This document shows, one piece after another, positions 53,428 to 64,000 of a stretch of 64,000 nt of DNA (the stretch's first letter is position 1; every line of letters begins with the position of its first letter). Both the position numbers and the translations under genes were made by a program. The stretch spans positions 47,630 through 111,629 of the forward strand of contig KV424023.1 in the NCBI GenBank assembly GCA_001632435.1. The letters are read 5' to 3'. This DNA comes from Calocera cornea HHB12733 (Eukaryota > Basidiomycota > Dacrymycetes > Dacrymycetales > Dacrymycetaceae). Below the pieces are notes generated by a model that was not told where the DNA came from, did not search any database, and saw only the letters and a list, made by a program, of their open reading frames with translations.

Positions 53428-53521
53428 TTGAGCTCCGTGTCGGAGCCGAGCGTTTGTCCGCAACCATTTGTCGACGTTGCGCTCATCATCGGGCACGTCG
53501 CATTCGCGACCCTCTGCAGTG
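53428..53521. promoter_or_regulatory. Compact bidirectional promoter, THI80 and TIP20
   Basis: Only 94 bases separate the two opposed start codons. Both core promoters and leaders must overlap each other or run into the neighbouring gene. No TATA box is visible. Confidence 0.6.
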
Positions 53522-56457
53522 ATGCCTGCCACCACCATACAGTCACTTTTGAAACCTCCAGACAAGTCGTTGAGCACACAGAGAGCCGCGGAGTCTCTCG
53601 ATTCTGAATTTCCAACATGGGAATCTCTTAATTTCGACGCATTGCAAGCTGCCGTGAACCGGGCGCGCGCAGAGAGCGACAGGCTCAATCGTGAGGTGTG
53701 TTCTGTTTCTTGCAGCGTCTTGATCAGTATTCCTGATACTCGTATCATAGGCTGAAGAATCCTTGAAAGCGAGAGAGGCGCTCATCCAGGAGACGCTGTC
53801 CACAGCACGCTCGTCATTGGCGTCTGCCCGAGAGCTCTCACTCACTCGGCATACACTGGTGGACCAGCTCCTGAGCCTTGGCGATGAAGTCCTTCCACCT
53901 CCCGGAGAGGAGAGACAGACGATGCTGCTTGAGCTGGAACGCTTGCATGCTCAACTGGAGGAGCTGAGCAAGGCGCGGGAGTACGCAGATGTTGTAGTGG
54001 CCCTACTTGCGCATGGGTGCGTTCTTTAGTCTCTGGCATGGACACACACTGATTCCTTACACAGAGAGAATGCCCAGACGGACATACCCACAACCATATC
54101 ACCGTCTTCCTTGACATCATACCAAAGCTTGCAGACTTTCGTCACTTCCCTCGTGGAATGCCTGCCTACCAATCCCCCACCATCATTGGCTGTTGTCGCT
54201 CGGAGCGTGCAAACGCGAGCCTGGAGTCATATCCGCGGCGCACTATCCTTGTAAGCTTTGAGTTTGCGGAGTAGGTTATCGATTCTAATCATATACGGTT
54301 CTGTAGGAAGCTCGGCGACGCATCTCAGAAGTTGCGATGGCCGCTCGCCATCGACCTCGGTACTCTCACTCGACCTGATCTCGAAGCCTTCTCGAGAGGG
54401 TTTCTGGACTTGATACAGCTGCAGAAGGCGTGAGTTGCTCGAAATTCGCGTTGTGTAACCTGATTGACAATATTGTAGTGGGGACGTCCTTCATGCTTCG
54501 GAGGCTGTATACCCCGGCGAGCCACCTCGCGATACAGGCTTATACCCCTTGCAAGCGCTGGTTCGTCCAGTTTCCCAGCGATTCAAGTACCATTTCGAAG
54601 GATCAAGGCCGACGAATCGTTTGGACAAGGTGCGCGCATATACTCCAAATCAAACAGCACCACTAAGCATCCCCAGCCGGAATGGTACTTTGCACATATG
54701 CTGGGCGTGGTACGGGACACAGCGACCATGGTTGAGCGAGTGTTTCAGCCTTTAGTAGATGCAGGGGGCTACAAGCAGATCAATGCGCGGGTATGTCCAT
54801 CGTATTGTCCCTGTATATAGACTGATGTCTCGCGGTAGAACGAGTTTACTCGCCTGCTACTTCCGATTTTGTCCCGCCATCTATCCCTCTCAGTAGCCCA
54901 GATCCTCAATGATCCGTCTCTTCTCGCACATACAATCTATCAGACTCTTGAATTCGATAGCGCACTGAAGGATGAAGGCTTCTCATTAGAAGGAACGTGG
55001 GAGTTCCGGGGGACCAAGGCGAGAGAATGGGAGGGTCTTGCTGGAGAGATTTTGGGCGATGGAGAGGTGTTCAGATCGTGGCTGGAGGGGGAACGCAAGT
55101 GTACGTCCAGCATCGACATGATGTATGCGGATGATCCTCTGACTCTGTATGTCGCAGTTACTCAAGCACGCTACGAGGAGATGATCGCAGCTCCTGATGC
55201 CTGGATCATCGCCGATGACGAAGGAGAAAGAACCGAGGAAGACAGTGTTCGGACGACCAACTCGGCTCGCCGTCTACGGGCGTTAGTTGAGCAAGTAACT
55301 GGTACGTATGACTCCCCTCAGACCTGCATGTCCGTTTACCAACCATTATCAGACCGCTATGCACCGCTTCCATCCTTTTCCCAGCGAACTTCTTTCCTCA
55401 CCTCAGTCCAACTCCCGCTACTGGAAGCGTACCACACTCGAGTCTCCGCCTCCCTCGATGCATTCGAAGCGCTGTCGACATCATTTGCCCGTGTGGTCCC
55501 AGGTGCACTTGCTGGTCAGATTGGTGTCTCCCAAAGAGACCTTACATCTGGAGTGGAGGGTACCGACAGATTGCTCAAGGCTTGGATCAGTGCAGAAGGG
55601 GTCATTGTGGGTATGGAGCGATGGGGAGAAGAAGTGGTACGTGATGCTATTTGCAATTCGTTCTGATCTGAAAGTCGTCTGTTAACAGTTCTTCCTGGAA
55701 CTGTGGAACGAGATCAACAGCCGAGCCTCTTTGCGGAGCCGCGCTGCCGTGAACGCGTCACTGCCCGACGTGAAGTCCAGTGAAGATAGCATCGTCGAAG
55801 GAACGCTATTCGACGAAATGATCGCTCAGTACCGCAAGCTCAGCACACGCGCGGAGGCCATGGTCATCAAACATGTGACTGGCGAGGTCGAAGCGCAGCT
55901 GAAGGACTATTTCGTCTCGTACGTACGTCATGAGACCGCGGAGTGCATCCTTGACCCTGTTTGACAGCCGCTGGAATGCTCAGGTGTCCGACTCTCTCGG
56001 TCTCCCACCAAGTCTTGTACCAGGCCTGACATCCTTAACCTCGCATCTCACTCTGCTCTCGCGATCATTGCCGGCATTGTACCTCACTAAGATATATCGC
56101 CAGATCAGTGGCCGGCTCTGTTCCTACATCCTATCTCGAGCGGTACTTCATGCTGGCCGCGGCCGGTACTCTCCAGAATCCGGAGCGACATTCACCAAGG
56201 AATCTCAAGCCTGGGTGGAAGTGTGTCAAGGCGCGTTGGGAGGGAACGTCCTGAGAGTCGGAAAAGGCTGGGAACGGCTGGTCGAAGCGGGCAAGATATT
56301 GGGCATTGACGCTGCCGACTTTGCTGCCGCTGTGCGGGTCGTATGGGGTGGTTCTGAGAAAGAGTTTATTGAGTGGAGACAGGGTCATGGGCTCAAGGTG
56401 ATAAGCCGAGAGGAGGTCATGGAGGTCATGCGAGCACGAGCAGACTGTGGTCGATAG
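53522..56457 (+). CDS. TIP20: RINT1/TIP20 vesicle-tethering protein
   Basis: Subunit of the Dsl1/NRZ complex, which tethers Golgi-to-ER COPI vesicles at the ER. Eleven exons: 53522-53695, 53751-54016, 54065-54250, 54307-54429, 54479-54629, 54677-54790, 54839-55100, 55158-55301, 55353-55636, 55689-55918, 55968-56457 (807 residues, family about 700-800). The N-terminal coiled-coil part is LNFDALQAAVNRARAESDRL and following helices. The RINT1/TIP20 domain has KYHFEGSRPTNRLDKPEWYF, AHMLGVVRDTATMVERVFQP and the helical bundle LWNEINSRASLRSRAA, LTKIYRQISGRLCSYI and VRVVWGGSEKEFIEWRQG. Exon 7/8 joining gives GERKFTQARYEEM, matching the family; reading through the 57-base intron would insert 19 odd residues. 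Confidence 0.92.
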
Positions 56458-56552
56458 CACGTATAGGGTGATGCTGGTATCATCCATAATCTAATACCAC
56501 ATCTACTCTCTACAAGCACACCGTACAAATCCAGGTATGAGCCGCACCCAGC

Positions 56553-58118
56553 CTATGCTGTCGGGTTGGTCAACCGGACCTCCTCCACCTTCTTGATGAT
56601 CTCCTCCGTCTCGCCTTGTGCTGGTGCATCGTCGATCCCATTTTGGCCCTCGAGTGTCCGCTCCGCGTCTGTCGCCAGAGTGCCCGTCTTCCCTGGCGGC
56701 AGCACACGCTGCTTCTTTTCCTGCAGCACAATCAGCAAGGGTTCCCAACACAGGATGGCAGACGCACCTTCTTGACCTTCTTCACCGGCTCTGGCGGCGG
56801 GTACGCCTTGAGCTCCGCCTCCCTGAACGCCGGGTCCTCCGCAAACCGACGATGTAGCGGAGCGAGGAGGTTGATGATCGCCTCCTGCACGCCAGCTTTC
56901 AAGTCGCCAGGGTGCACCTTCTTGTCTGCGAAGTCCTGCTCGAGCTCCTCGTACGTCTTGTAGTGGAGGGGGCCGCCCCACTCGGGCTTACGCCCGATGC
57001 TGAACACGGTCCCCTCCGGCGCACCCTCCAGGACGAACGGCTTGACACCGCCGTCGTCCGGCGCGCCGCTGGCTGCGATGGCGAGGCGCAGCCTGGAGAT
57101 GGGGAAGAGCACGGCGTTTGCAAACGCGAGGATGCCATTGTCCACAATGTTCCCCTCCTCGCAGAACGCCGCCTTGATCTTCTTCTTGACATCTGCGGGG
57201 GTGTCCAGGAAATCGATCTTGCTGTTCGGGTCGCTCGAGCTCATCTTCCCGCCCGCGAGCCCGGGGACCATGCGGTTCATGAGGTGGGCGCGCTTCTTGT
57301 ACCCGAGCTTGGGCAGCACCTCCTCGGCGAAGACGAAGATCTTGCGCTGGTCGACGCCGCCAAACTGGAAGTCGACACCCAGGTACTCCTCGTCGAGCGC
57401 CTGCATGCCCGGGTAAAGCAACCCCGACAGCAGCGGGCTCTCGACCTGCCGCACCACCTCCGCGCCCGCCCGCTTCGCGTCGTGCTCGGTGACGTTGGCG
57501 CAGAGGCGGAAGTTGTCCATGGTGTATTTTGCGCTGAGCTGGTAGGACGAGCCGACAACGAATTTGAGCCGCTCGACGGGGACGCCGACGGTGTGGAAGA
57601 CATTCGTCAGGATGTGCCGGTAGTACTCGACCCGGTGCGCCACGAGCTCGACCGGCGCCTTCAGGTTGTCCAGGATCGCGTGCACGTCCGCGAGGAGGAT
57701 CGTCACCTGCGGGCCGGGGGATTAGCCCTCCCTCTCCCGCATAGTGCAAAAAAGAAAACTCACCTCAACACCCGCATTCAGGAAATCGGCAATCTTCGTG
57801 AGCGGCACAAAGTACCCGATATGCGCTATCTCCAATCGTCAGCCCAGCTCCTCTCCCGCGCACCAGCGGGACAGCAACAGAGCAAGCACTCACGTCGGCC
57901 AGTCGTAGCCGTCCCTACGCAGCACCACAACAACAACCGCCCCGTCAGCCCGCAGTCTTGTGTCAGTCCGAAGGCAAAGGCCGCAACGCACCAAAGTAAC
58001 ACTTGACGACCTCCCCCGCCTCAAGCTTCTTCCTTATGAGGTCCGCGCCGATCACCTCCTGCAGGTTGCGCGTGATGAGCGCGAGCTTCGCCTCGACCGT
58101 CTCGGGCAGGTGGGACAT
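56553..58118 (-). CDS. TYS1: Tyrosyl-tRNA synthetase, cytoplasmic
   Basis: Class I synthetase that charges tRNA-Tyr. Five exons: 58118-57992, 57914-57894, 57825-57764, 57706-56768, 56720-56553 (438 residues). The first nucleotide-binding motif is TATTGRPHIGYFVPL, with HIGY near 51-54 in place of HIGH, as usual in this enzyme. The second is AGGKMSSSDPNSKIDFLDTP, with KMSSS near 224-228. Tyrosine-pocket sequences include ILLADVHAILDNLKAP, LYPGMQALDEEYLGVDFQFG and GVDQRKIFVFAEEVLPKLGY. The C-terminal extension is Lys/Glu-rich (PVKKVKKEKKQRVL...) as in fungal enzymes. Exon 2 is only 21 bases and encodes most of TATTGRP. It is divergent from TAF11 and convergent with TIP20. Confidence 0.96.
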
Positions 58119-58362
58119 CTCCAGTCAGTAGTCAGTACGGTGTCTGGCTGTGGCGATATTTTTTTGCTAGGCGCGGTGGGGGCGGGGCAGTGATGGGGTG
58201 GTACTGCGTGGGCGGGAGGGGCGGCAGCCGGCAGCGTGGGCGGTGGGTTGTGGGCTGCGGTTGGTGACTTGGATAGGGCCCTGCCTGCGTGGACGGAGCC
58301 AACTCCTGCTCATGGAAGGCACCTGACGACAACCACAGGCACTACACTACTCCCTGTGTACA
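58119..58362. promoter_or_regulatory. Bidirectional promoter, TYS1 and TAF11
   Basis: A 244-base gap between divergent starts, G-rich in the middle (GGCGGTGGGTTGTGGGCTGC near 58239). No TATA box is evident. Confidence 0.55.
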
Positions 58363-59218
58363 ATGTCGGCGCCCTCCCTTCCCAGCCCCAGCCCCAACCC
58401 CAACCCCTCCGCGCCGCCCTTAGGCACCGGCCCCTCCCTCCCCACCTCCACCGCCGCAGCCGCCGGGGAGCGCTTCTCCTCCGCCGCGCCCTCGCTGGCC
58501 CGTGCGGAGGAGGCGGAGGACCAGGAGATGGACGAGGAGGAGCAGGCGACGCGGTTGGAGGACGAGGTGTATCGGATGCAGCAGGCGCAGCAGGCGCGCG
58601 CTAAGGCGAACCTCAAGTGCGTTCCGTCCTAGTGTCCTTTCATCCGCTTCCCGCCTTGCTCGTCCTTCTCCGCCTTCCCCTACCCACGGATGGTACCTGC
58701 CTGTGGGCGAGGGGGTAGAGAGGGTAGGAGGAGGAGGGTTGTGTATGCGCGCGAAAGTGCTGGAGCTGACCGCTACGCAGGGTGCTGATGGACCATTTCT
58801 CGGAAGAGCAGCAGACGCGGTATGACTGGTACAGGCGGAGCACGCTGAATAAGAGTAACGTGCGCAAAGTGCGTCTGCGTCCATCTCCCCCTACCCTGAA
58901 CTCCCGCTTTGATGTGCATACTGAGGGCGTTCCAGCTCATCCAGAGCACCGGCACCCTCGTAACGCCCCAGGTGGCACAGATGGTAGCGGGCGTGGGGAA
59001 GGTGTTCGTAGGGGAGATCACCGAGCGCGGTAGGCCCTTCCTCCTCTCCTAACTTTATCAAGGCTGACTGTGGTCCAGCGCTCCAAGTGCAGGAGATGCG
59101 CGGGGAGCACGGGCCCCTGACCCCCGAGCATCTGAGGCAGGCATACCAGATGTACAAGGACGACAAGGGCAATGTTGGAGCTGCGCGGCCTTTGCGGGGG
59201 AAGCGGCTGCAGTTATAG
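58363..59218 (+). CDS. TAF11: TFIID subunit TAF11
   Basis: Histone-fold subunit of the general transcription factor TFIID, which pairs with TAF13. Four exons: 58363-58616, 58781-58868, 58936-59029, 59079-59218 (191 residues). The N-terminal 85 residues are Pro/Ser-rich, then acidic (EEAEDQEMDEEEQ). The TAFII28-like histone fold follows: VLMDHFSEEQQTRYDWYRRS, TLNKSNVRKLIQSTGTLVTP, QVAQMVAGVGKVFVGEITER and GPLTPEHLRQAYQMYKDD. The order FSEEQ...RY..YRRS...LIQ..TG...V..KVFVGE matches the family closely. Splicing before CTC (after TTCCAG) is needed for NVRKLIQ; an earlier AG would break the frame. Confidence 0.95.
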
Positions 59219-59326
59219 CCTGTTGTGAGGCTGCAAGGCATGGGCGGATGGCGAGGACACGATGGCTGTCAAGCACTGTAGCATTAAGCTGTACCATAGG
59301 GCAGGTATCCACTATCATAACGGGTA

Positions 59327-62300
59327 TCACAAGCAGCGCGGGACGGCCTTCCCCAGTGGGCGGATGGGCTTACTCTCCTCGAGCCTGAGCGCATACACGA
59401 GGCACTCGCGCTCCCTCTCCCTGCGGCCGAGCTTCTCGCACGCCTTGGCGAGGAAGTACCACGCTTCGGCGACGTCCCAGCCCGAGCCTTGCGTGATCGA
59501 CATGAGCAGACCCGAGGCCAGGTCCGCGCTGTCGATCGCAAGGTACTGCTGGGCGAGGTGGACGCAAGCGGGGACGTGGTCCGGGTCGATCACTAGCGCT
59601 TTGTGGAAGGACTCGATCGCGAGTCGGGGGGTTTCCATTGCAGCAAAGTAGAGGCCGAGCTGAGAAATGTGAGCAAATATACGGCTTGTCGCTTTGAGAC
59701 ACATACCTGCACCCAAACATTCGGATTCTCCGGGTCGATCACCTCCGCCTCTTGAATGGCGCCATGCGCCTGCTCGATCTGCCCCATCCGACGGAACGTC
59801 GCGGCAGACATGAGCCAAAGATCCGACAATATCCTCGTCTCGTGCTGCGTCCGGCCAGGATGACCTGAAGGCTCGGATGGCACGATCGACGGTGATGGTG
59901 CTTCTAACCGTGCTCCCGACATGCCCCCGCGCAACGAGCCTGGCGAGGGGTATCGCCTAACCCGAGAGTGGATGGAAGATGCCTGGTAGACGGAGGCCGA
60001 TGGTGGCGGCTTCATGAAGTCTGATCCGGGATGAGAAATGAGCTTAATTGAATAGTCAGAAGACAGCCTACCTGGAACAGATCTTGATCGCGGGATGCGG
60101 TGTCCTTGCTGCCCGTCGCGATGGATGATCTTCCTCGACAGGGTCTGCAGCTGCTTCTGGCCACCCTGGAGCAACTTTTGCGACTTCATACGAAGCTCAT
60201 CCAAGTTTACTCGCTTCTCGTCTCGTCCACCAGGGCGATGCCGAGGACTGCCCTTGAATGGCATCGGTTTTGGCTGGAGAAGCTTTGCTTGCTCGCTCGA
60301 AGGACGAGGCGTGTTGCCGTTTGTCGGTTCCGCAGGTGGCTCTGTGGGTTCATGGGTGACCACTTGCGGTACCTGCATTGCCGACACCTCCTGCACCGTT
60401 GACAACGTCTCAACTGGTCGCACAGGCTCGGGCAAGGGTAAAGGCGTTGGTACTGAATCTAGTAATAGTCAGAAATAGAGCTCAAAGACAATTTGATAAG
60501 CAGATACCAAACGAGTGTCGCCGTGATTGAGCACGATCCAGTGGAATCGGGCACTGCTCTGAGAAGTAGGCAAATATGTCAACCCAGTTGCTATTCGCGT
60601 TCTCCGGCCCTTCCAGCAACTCCACAATGGCGTTCCTGGTGATCAGGACCTGAAGTGCCGCCTCAAACCGTTCAGTCCTTGACGGCTTGCGCACGACAAG
60701 CGACTTGAGCATAGTGTAACCTAGAGGAATTGCGTTGGCGTCGAGCAGCGCCTGCTGTGGTGATTCGGATACGAGCGGGGCAGTGTTGGCATCAGGAAGC
60801 CCGCTCCCGCCGGAGGCACGCTTGCTTCGGGAAACGCTCCCTGCATAGTCTCTCGAGGAGATACCTTCCACCTGGGGGAGCGAGGGGTTCAGAGCAATAT
60901 CCTTCGCCAGCTCCTGTTCCTGCTGAGCTGCAACCTCTTCCAGGCCGAGCTTCAGCACAGCCAGGGCACCGTTATGATCACCTTGGGCTGTGAGCAGCAA
61001 GCCGAGCAAGTGCCAGGCGCGCACTTCTCGAGGGTCCTTTTCGACTGCCTGCTTGGCGGAAAGCACAGCCGAGTCGATGTCCCGGAGTTCGGCTTGGAGA
61101 TGTGCGAGGTGGTACAATGTGTCGGCGCAGGCGTCCGTTTTGAGTGAAGTTGTCAGCAGCTCCATGGCCGCTGCCTGGTGCTTCGGCCTTGTTACCGGCT
61201 CCATCTCTGTCCAGCTACATGAGCATATAGGCATCCGAATCAACGGATATGCGCACCAACAGAAGCCTGGACGTTCCTCGAGATGCCCGCCGCCGCCTTC
61301 AGCCTCGCCGACAGGACCCGATCCCTCCTCGCTTCCGACGCCTTCAGCACGGCGGTTCCCATCTCCGCCATCTTCCACGCCTCCTTCCCATCCTCTTCCG
61401 TCCTCGCCCACCTCGCGAGCATCCTGATTCCGAACACGAGCGCGGTGACGAATGTCCTATCGCCGTCCGAGTCCGTCCCCGCACCCAGCTCCTCCATCTC
61501 CCCCTCGTCATAGGCGATCGCCTCGGGCGGGGCAGCCGCCTCGTCCGTCGGGCGCCGCTTGAGCTGCAGGGACACGTCGCCCGCGGACGTCTCGCGCGCT
61601 TTGGTGACGAGCTGGACGTACAGCCGGAAGACACGCTTCGCTTCGTCGATTTCGCCCGTGGAGACGAGTAACCGGGTAAGGTGCCGCAGGATGCGGTGCG
61701 AATGGAAGGTCAGGGTTGTGCCCCACCACATGAGCTGCGACTGAGTCAGCATATATGTCGATGTAGATGCGAGAACGCGCACATCGATTAACCAAGGTGC
61801 CTCGTCTTCGCTCTCCCCGCCCTTCTCCCACACGGCCATGCATGAATCCGCGAAGTCCACGACCTTCGTATTCACCTGCCCCGCGCGGGGGAAGACTGTC
61901 GTCGCCTGAAGGATGTTCTTATACTCGTGCAGGGCGTCCTTCGCCTCGCTCATCCAGGAGGAGAGGGACATGCTCGCGGACGGGAGGATGGTATTTGTGT
62001 CTACGTCCAGGGGGCAGCAGAAGCAGAGAGCGCGGACGAAGAGAGCGTAGGCACGTGGGCGGTGGAAAGGGCGGAATGCGGCCGCCCACCATTGGCTGCA
62101 GAGGTGGTAGGAGCGCAGGATCTGCAACGAGTGGGGTATCGAGCTACATATAATCAGCTTCAGTTCGCGCAATCGCACAGGCAGCGCACCTGATGCGGGA
62201 GGCGACGACCGCTGCTCTCCAGAGCAGCCTCTCCGCCCACCTCCACAACTCCCTATACTGCCCAAACGCCTCCATCCTCTGCGCGGCATTGTCCGGCTTC

Positions 62301-63237
62301 CTGAACCCCAGATCCTCCAGCAAGCCAATGCCCGCCTCATACGCCCTCAGCGCAGCCGGCACATTCTTCAGCTCCTCGCAAGCCATCCCCTCGAGGCAGC
62401 GTGTGCGTACGCGCTCGATCGTCCACCACGCACGCTTGGGGTCGACCAGCACGCGCCGGGTAAGGATGGACCCTGTGGGCGACGCAGAGGTGATCGAGGA
62501 GGCGTGCGTGATGGACTCGATGCGCTCCGTTAGGGAGAGCTTGACGCCGTGCGGGGTGCGGCTGCTACCGGATAGACGCGTTTGACTGCGCTCGGGTGGG
62601 GCGGAGCTGTCGAGGTTCACGCTGCCGACGAGCTCGAGGCATCGATCCAGCTCGCCCCGTGCGTAGGCATAGTACAATTCCACCATCCTCAGTGACTGCC
62701 CGTACATCAGATACCCTTCCACAGCACACATAGACACTGGTACTCACCTCGGACGACTCTCCCTTCTCCTTCGCCCCTCTAAGCTCTTCCACATTCCCCT
62801 CCGTCTCTGGCTTCCCTCCTGCCTCGAGTCTGCACTCCTTCCCCACCTCTAACGCGCCGTCGATCCCCTCCAGATCGCCGTCCAGGTCAAGTTGCTTCCT
62901 CCCAATAGTCACGGGTGTGTTGTCGAGCAGTTCTGCGGGTGGGTCGGGATGATGCCGCGCAATCAGGAGCGCGAGAGTCTGAGTCTGCACCGCAACAGCA
63001 GCCAACACTAGCACCCCAATGCAAACGCAAAGCATCAGGCCACACCTCACACAGAGACAGCATGGTTAGAACAAACGCACCGGAATCAGGATTATGTTTC
63101 TTGTACTTCCTAATGAGCTCGTTCCAGGTCAGCCACACGGTCTTTGGGGATTTTCCGGGCTCGGCGTCGGACCACGCGCCCCTACATAGGGCGAGGAGGA
63201 GCTGTTGCTCGTAGTGCCCTGCTTTGGGGGACGCCAT
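59327..63237 (-). CDS. YPP1: YPP1/TTC7-like TPR protein of the PI4-kinase plasma-membrane complex
   Basis: Scaffold that, with EFR3, places the PI4-kinase STT4 at the plasma membrane. Nine exons: 63237-63081, 62932-62748, 62695-62190, 62143-61783, 61740-61257, 61206-60508, 60458-60072, 60020-59707, 59659-59327 (1141 residues). The N-terminus starts HYEQQLLLALCRGAWSDAEP and SPKTVWLTWNELIRKYKKHN. Middle TPR-like helices include WWTIERVRTRCLEGMACEEL and SLQILRSYHLCSQWWAAAFR. The second half has DTLYHLAHLQAELRDIDSAV, RAWHLLGLLLTAQGDHNGAL, LWLMSAATFRRMGQIEQAHG, AIQEAEVIDPENPNVWVQLG and AWYFLAKACEKLGRRERERE. This C-terminal block matches YPP1/TTC7. Two of the introns (42 and 51 bases) keep the frame if retained, so splice variants are possible. 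The long Ser/Pro linker near residues 770-930 is low in complexity. Confidence 0.88.
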
Positions 63238-64000
63238 CTTGCTCTCGATCCCTCTGTACTTTCTATGCCCTGTATACGGAGCTGGTGGGCATTCGCGGAC
63301 TAATAAGCAGAGAAGAAGGGAGGAGGAGGCAAGGGGGAGGTAGGGAGGAGGCAAGGCGAACGTGTAAGGAACTTCTGACAAGGGACTACGGCGTGGGGAA
63401 GCGCAGGGCGCCGCCGATGACGCGCAGGTGGCGATGAGGTCCTTGCACGTGCAAGGACCTCACGTGTTGAATGCAGAAGCAGCCTGCCACCAAGCAAGCC
63501 CGCGCTAGGCAGTCGTAGACGTTTATTCGAATTTTTAATATTAACGATGGGACGACATCTACATACGAATTGACAGGCTAAGCGAATGGGACTACAGTAG
63601 ATACAGCACAGGGCAAAGAACGCCGGAGAAGGCGGTTGTCATGAGCATAGGCGAGACAGTGAGGACGACGCGCGAGACAGCGAGCCAGGGTCTGTCCCAG
63701 CTCGCAGGTATATAGCGACGTCCATCTCCAGGGTTTTGCCTTGTCGCGTCAACTCTCTCCCCAACCTCGTCTTTGCCTGTACTCCTCCAATTCTTGTCGG
63801 ACACTCTTGCTATCTTATATCGAAAGGATCGTATACTCGTTCTCTACCACTCTCAGAAGGCATCTCACCATTGTTCATTCTGATCTCACGGTCTTCTGGT
63901 CGAATCTTTCCCGCGACTCGTCGGCCCTCTTGCCCTGCACCTGCCCACCTTGCGCTCCAGCATCCCAGCTCGCATCCCTTGCCCGTTGCGACCACAACAG
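63238..64000. other. Window end, no firm gene
   Basis: The YPP1 upstream region (63238 onward) has a GAGGAGGAGG run and an inverted repeat around GTCCTTGCACGTGCAAGGAC at 63441-63460. Beyond 63530 the minus strand shows two short consecutive frames (63995-63810 and 63804-63592) that could be exons of a gene entering from the right. Neither has a recognisable motif, so I do not call a gene. Confidence 0.4.
63441..63460. other. Perfect 20-bp palindrome with CACGTG core
   Basis: GTCCTTGCACGTGCAAGGAC equals its own reverse complement and is centred on an E-box (CACGTG). It lies about 205-225 bases upstream of the YPP1 start. It may be a site for a dimeric bHLH factor or chance; no other copy was noticed in the window. 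Confidence 0.65.

Noticed and set aside
63592..63995. Two short minus-strand frames at the right edge
   Set aside because: They might be last exons of a gene outside the window, but there is no motif and the first lacks an ATG; recorded only as a note.

Overview
The window is nuclear DNA of a filamentous basidiomycete, probably an Agaricomycete. The evidence is GC-rich coding sequence, many phase-conserved 42-90 nt GT-AG introns (donors mostly GTGCGT, GTACGT or GTGAGT), an F-box-like protein of the mushroom type, a MARVEL membrane protein, a CFEM membrane protein, and a large PriB-like Zn2Cys6 regulator. There are no operons. Neighbouring genes are unrelated in function and lie in tandem, divergent or convergent pairs. 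Exons were joined by hand, using frame continuity, splice consensus and family motifs. Where I give an exon list, the total is a multiple of three with no internal stop.

Layout. 0-6 kb: a BRD7/9-like bromodomain protein, a Ser/Ala-rich single-pass membrane protein and a small unknown protein, all on the minus strand. 6-9.7 kb: mostly empty, with one MARVEL-type gene whose 5' end does not resolve. 9.7-17.2 kb: EOS1-like N-glycosylation factor (minus), transcription elongation factor TFIIS (plus), two extra TFIIS-type zinc ribbons downstream of it, and the spliceosomal WD40 protein PRP46. 17.5-25.8 kb: a Gln-rich protein, an F-box-like protein with a C-terminal membrane segment, and the Zn2Cys6 regulator. 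26.7-32 kb: signal peptidase subunit SPC1, a decayed GNAT acetyltransferase and a CFEM membrane protein. 32-44 kb: O-acetylhomoserine sulfhydrylase, an unknown protein, a cluster of CHORD-like zinc modules (two genes and one broken copy), ERG25 sterol C-4 methyl oxidase, and a calponin-homology-like protein. 44-51.4 kb: two gene-poor stretches flanking a homeodomain gene. 51.4-64 kb: a compact block with a SET-domain protein, thiamine pyrophosphokinase, RINT1/TIP20, tyrosyl-tRNA synthetase, TAF11 and YPP1/TTC7.

Most genes are housekeeping: transcription (TFIIS, TAF11, bromodomain), splicing (PRP46), translation (TyrRS), the ER and secretory pathway (SPC1, EOS1, TIP20, YPP1), and sterol, methionine and thiamine metabolism. 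The least expected content is the CHORD-like cluster at 36.4-39.3 kb and the TFIIS zinc-ribbon family at 11.9-15.4 kb. Both show local duplication followed by divergence and decay. I found no CRISPR array, rRNA, convincing tRNA or intact transposon.
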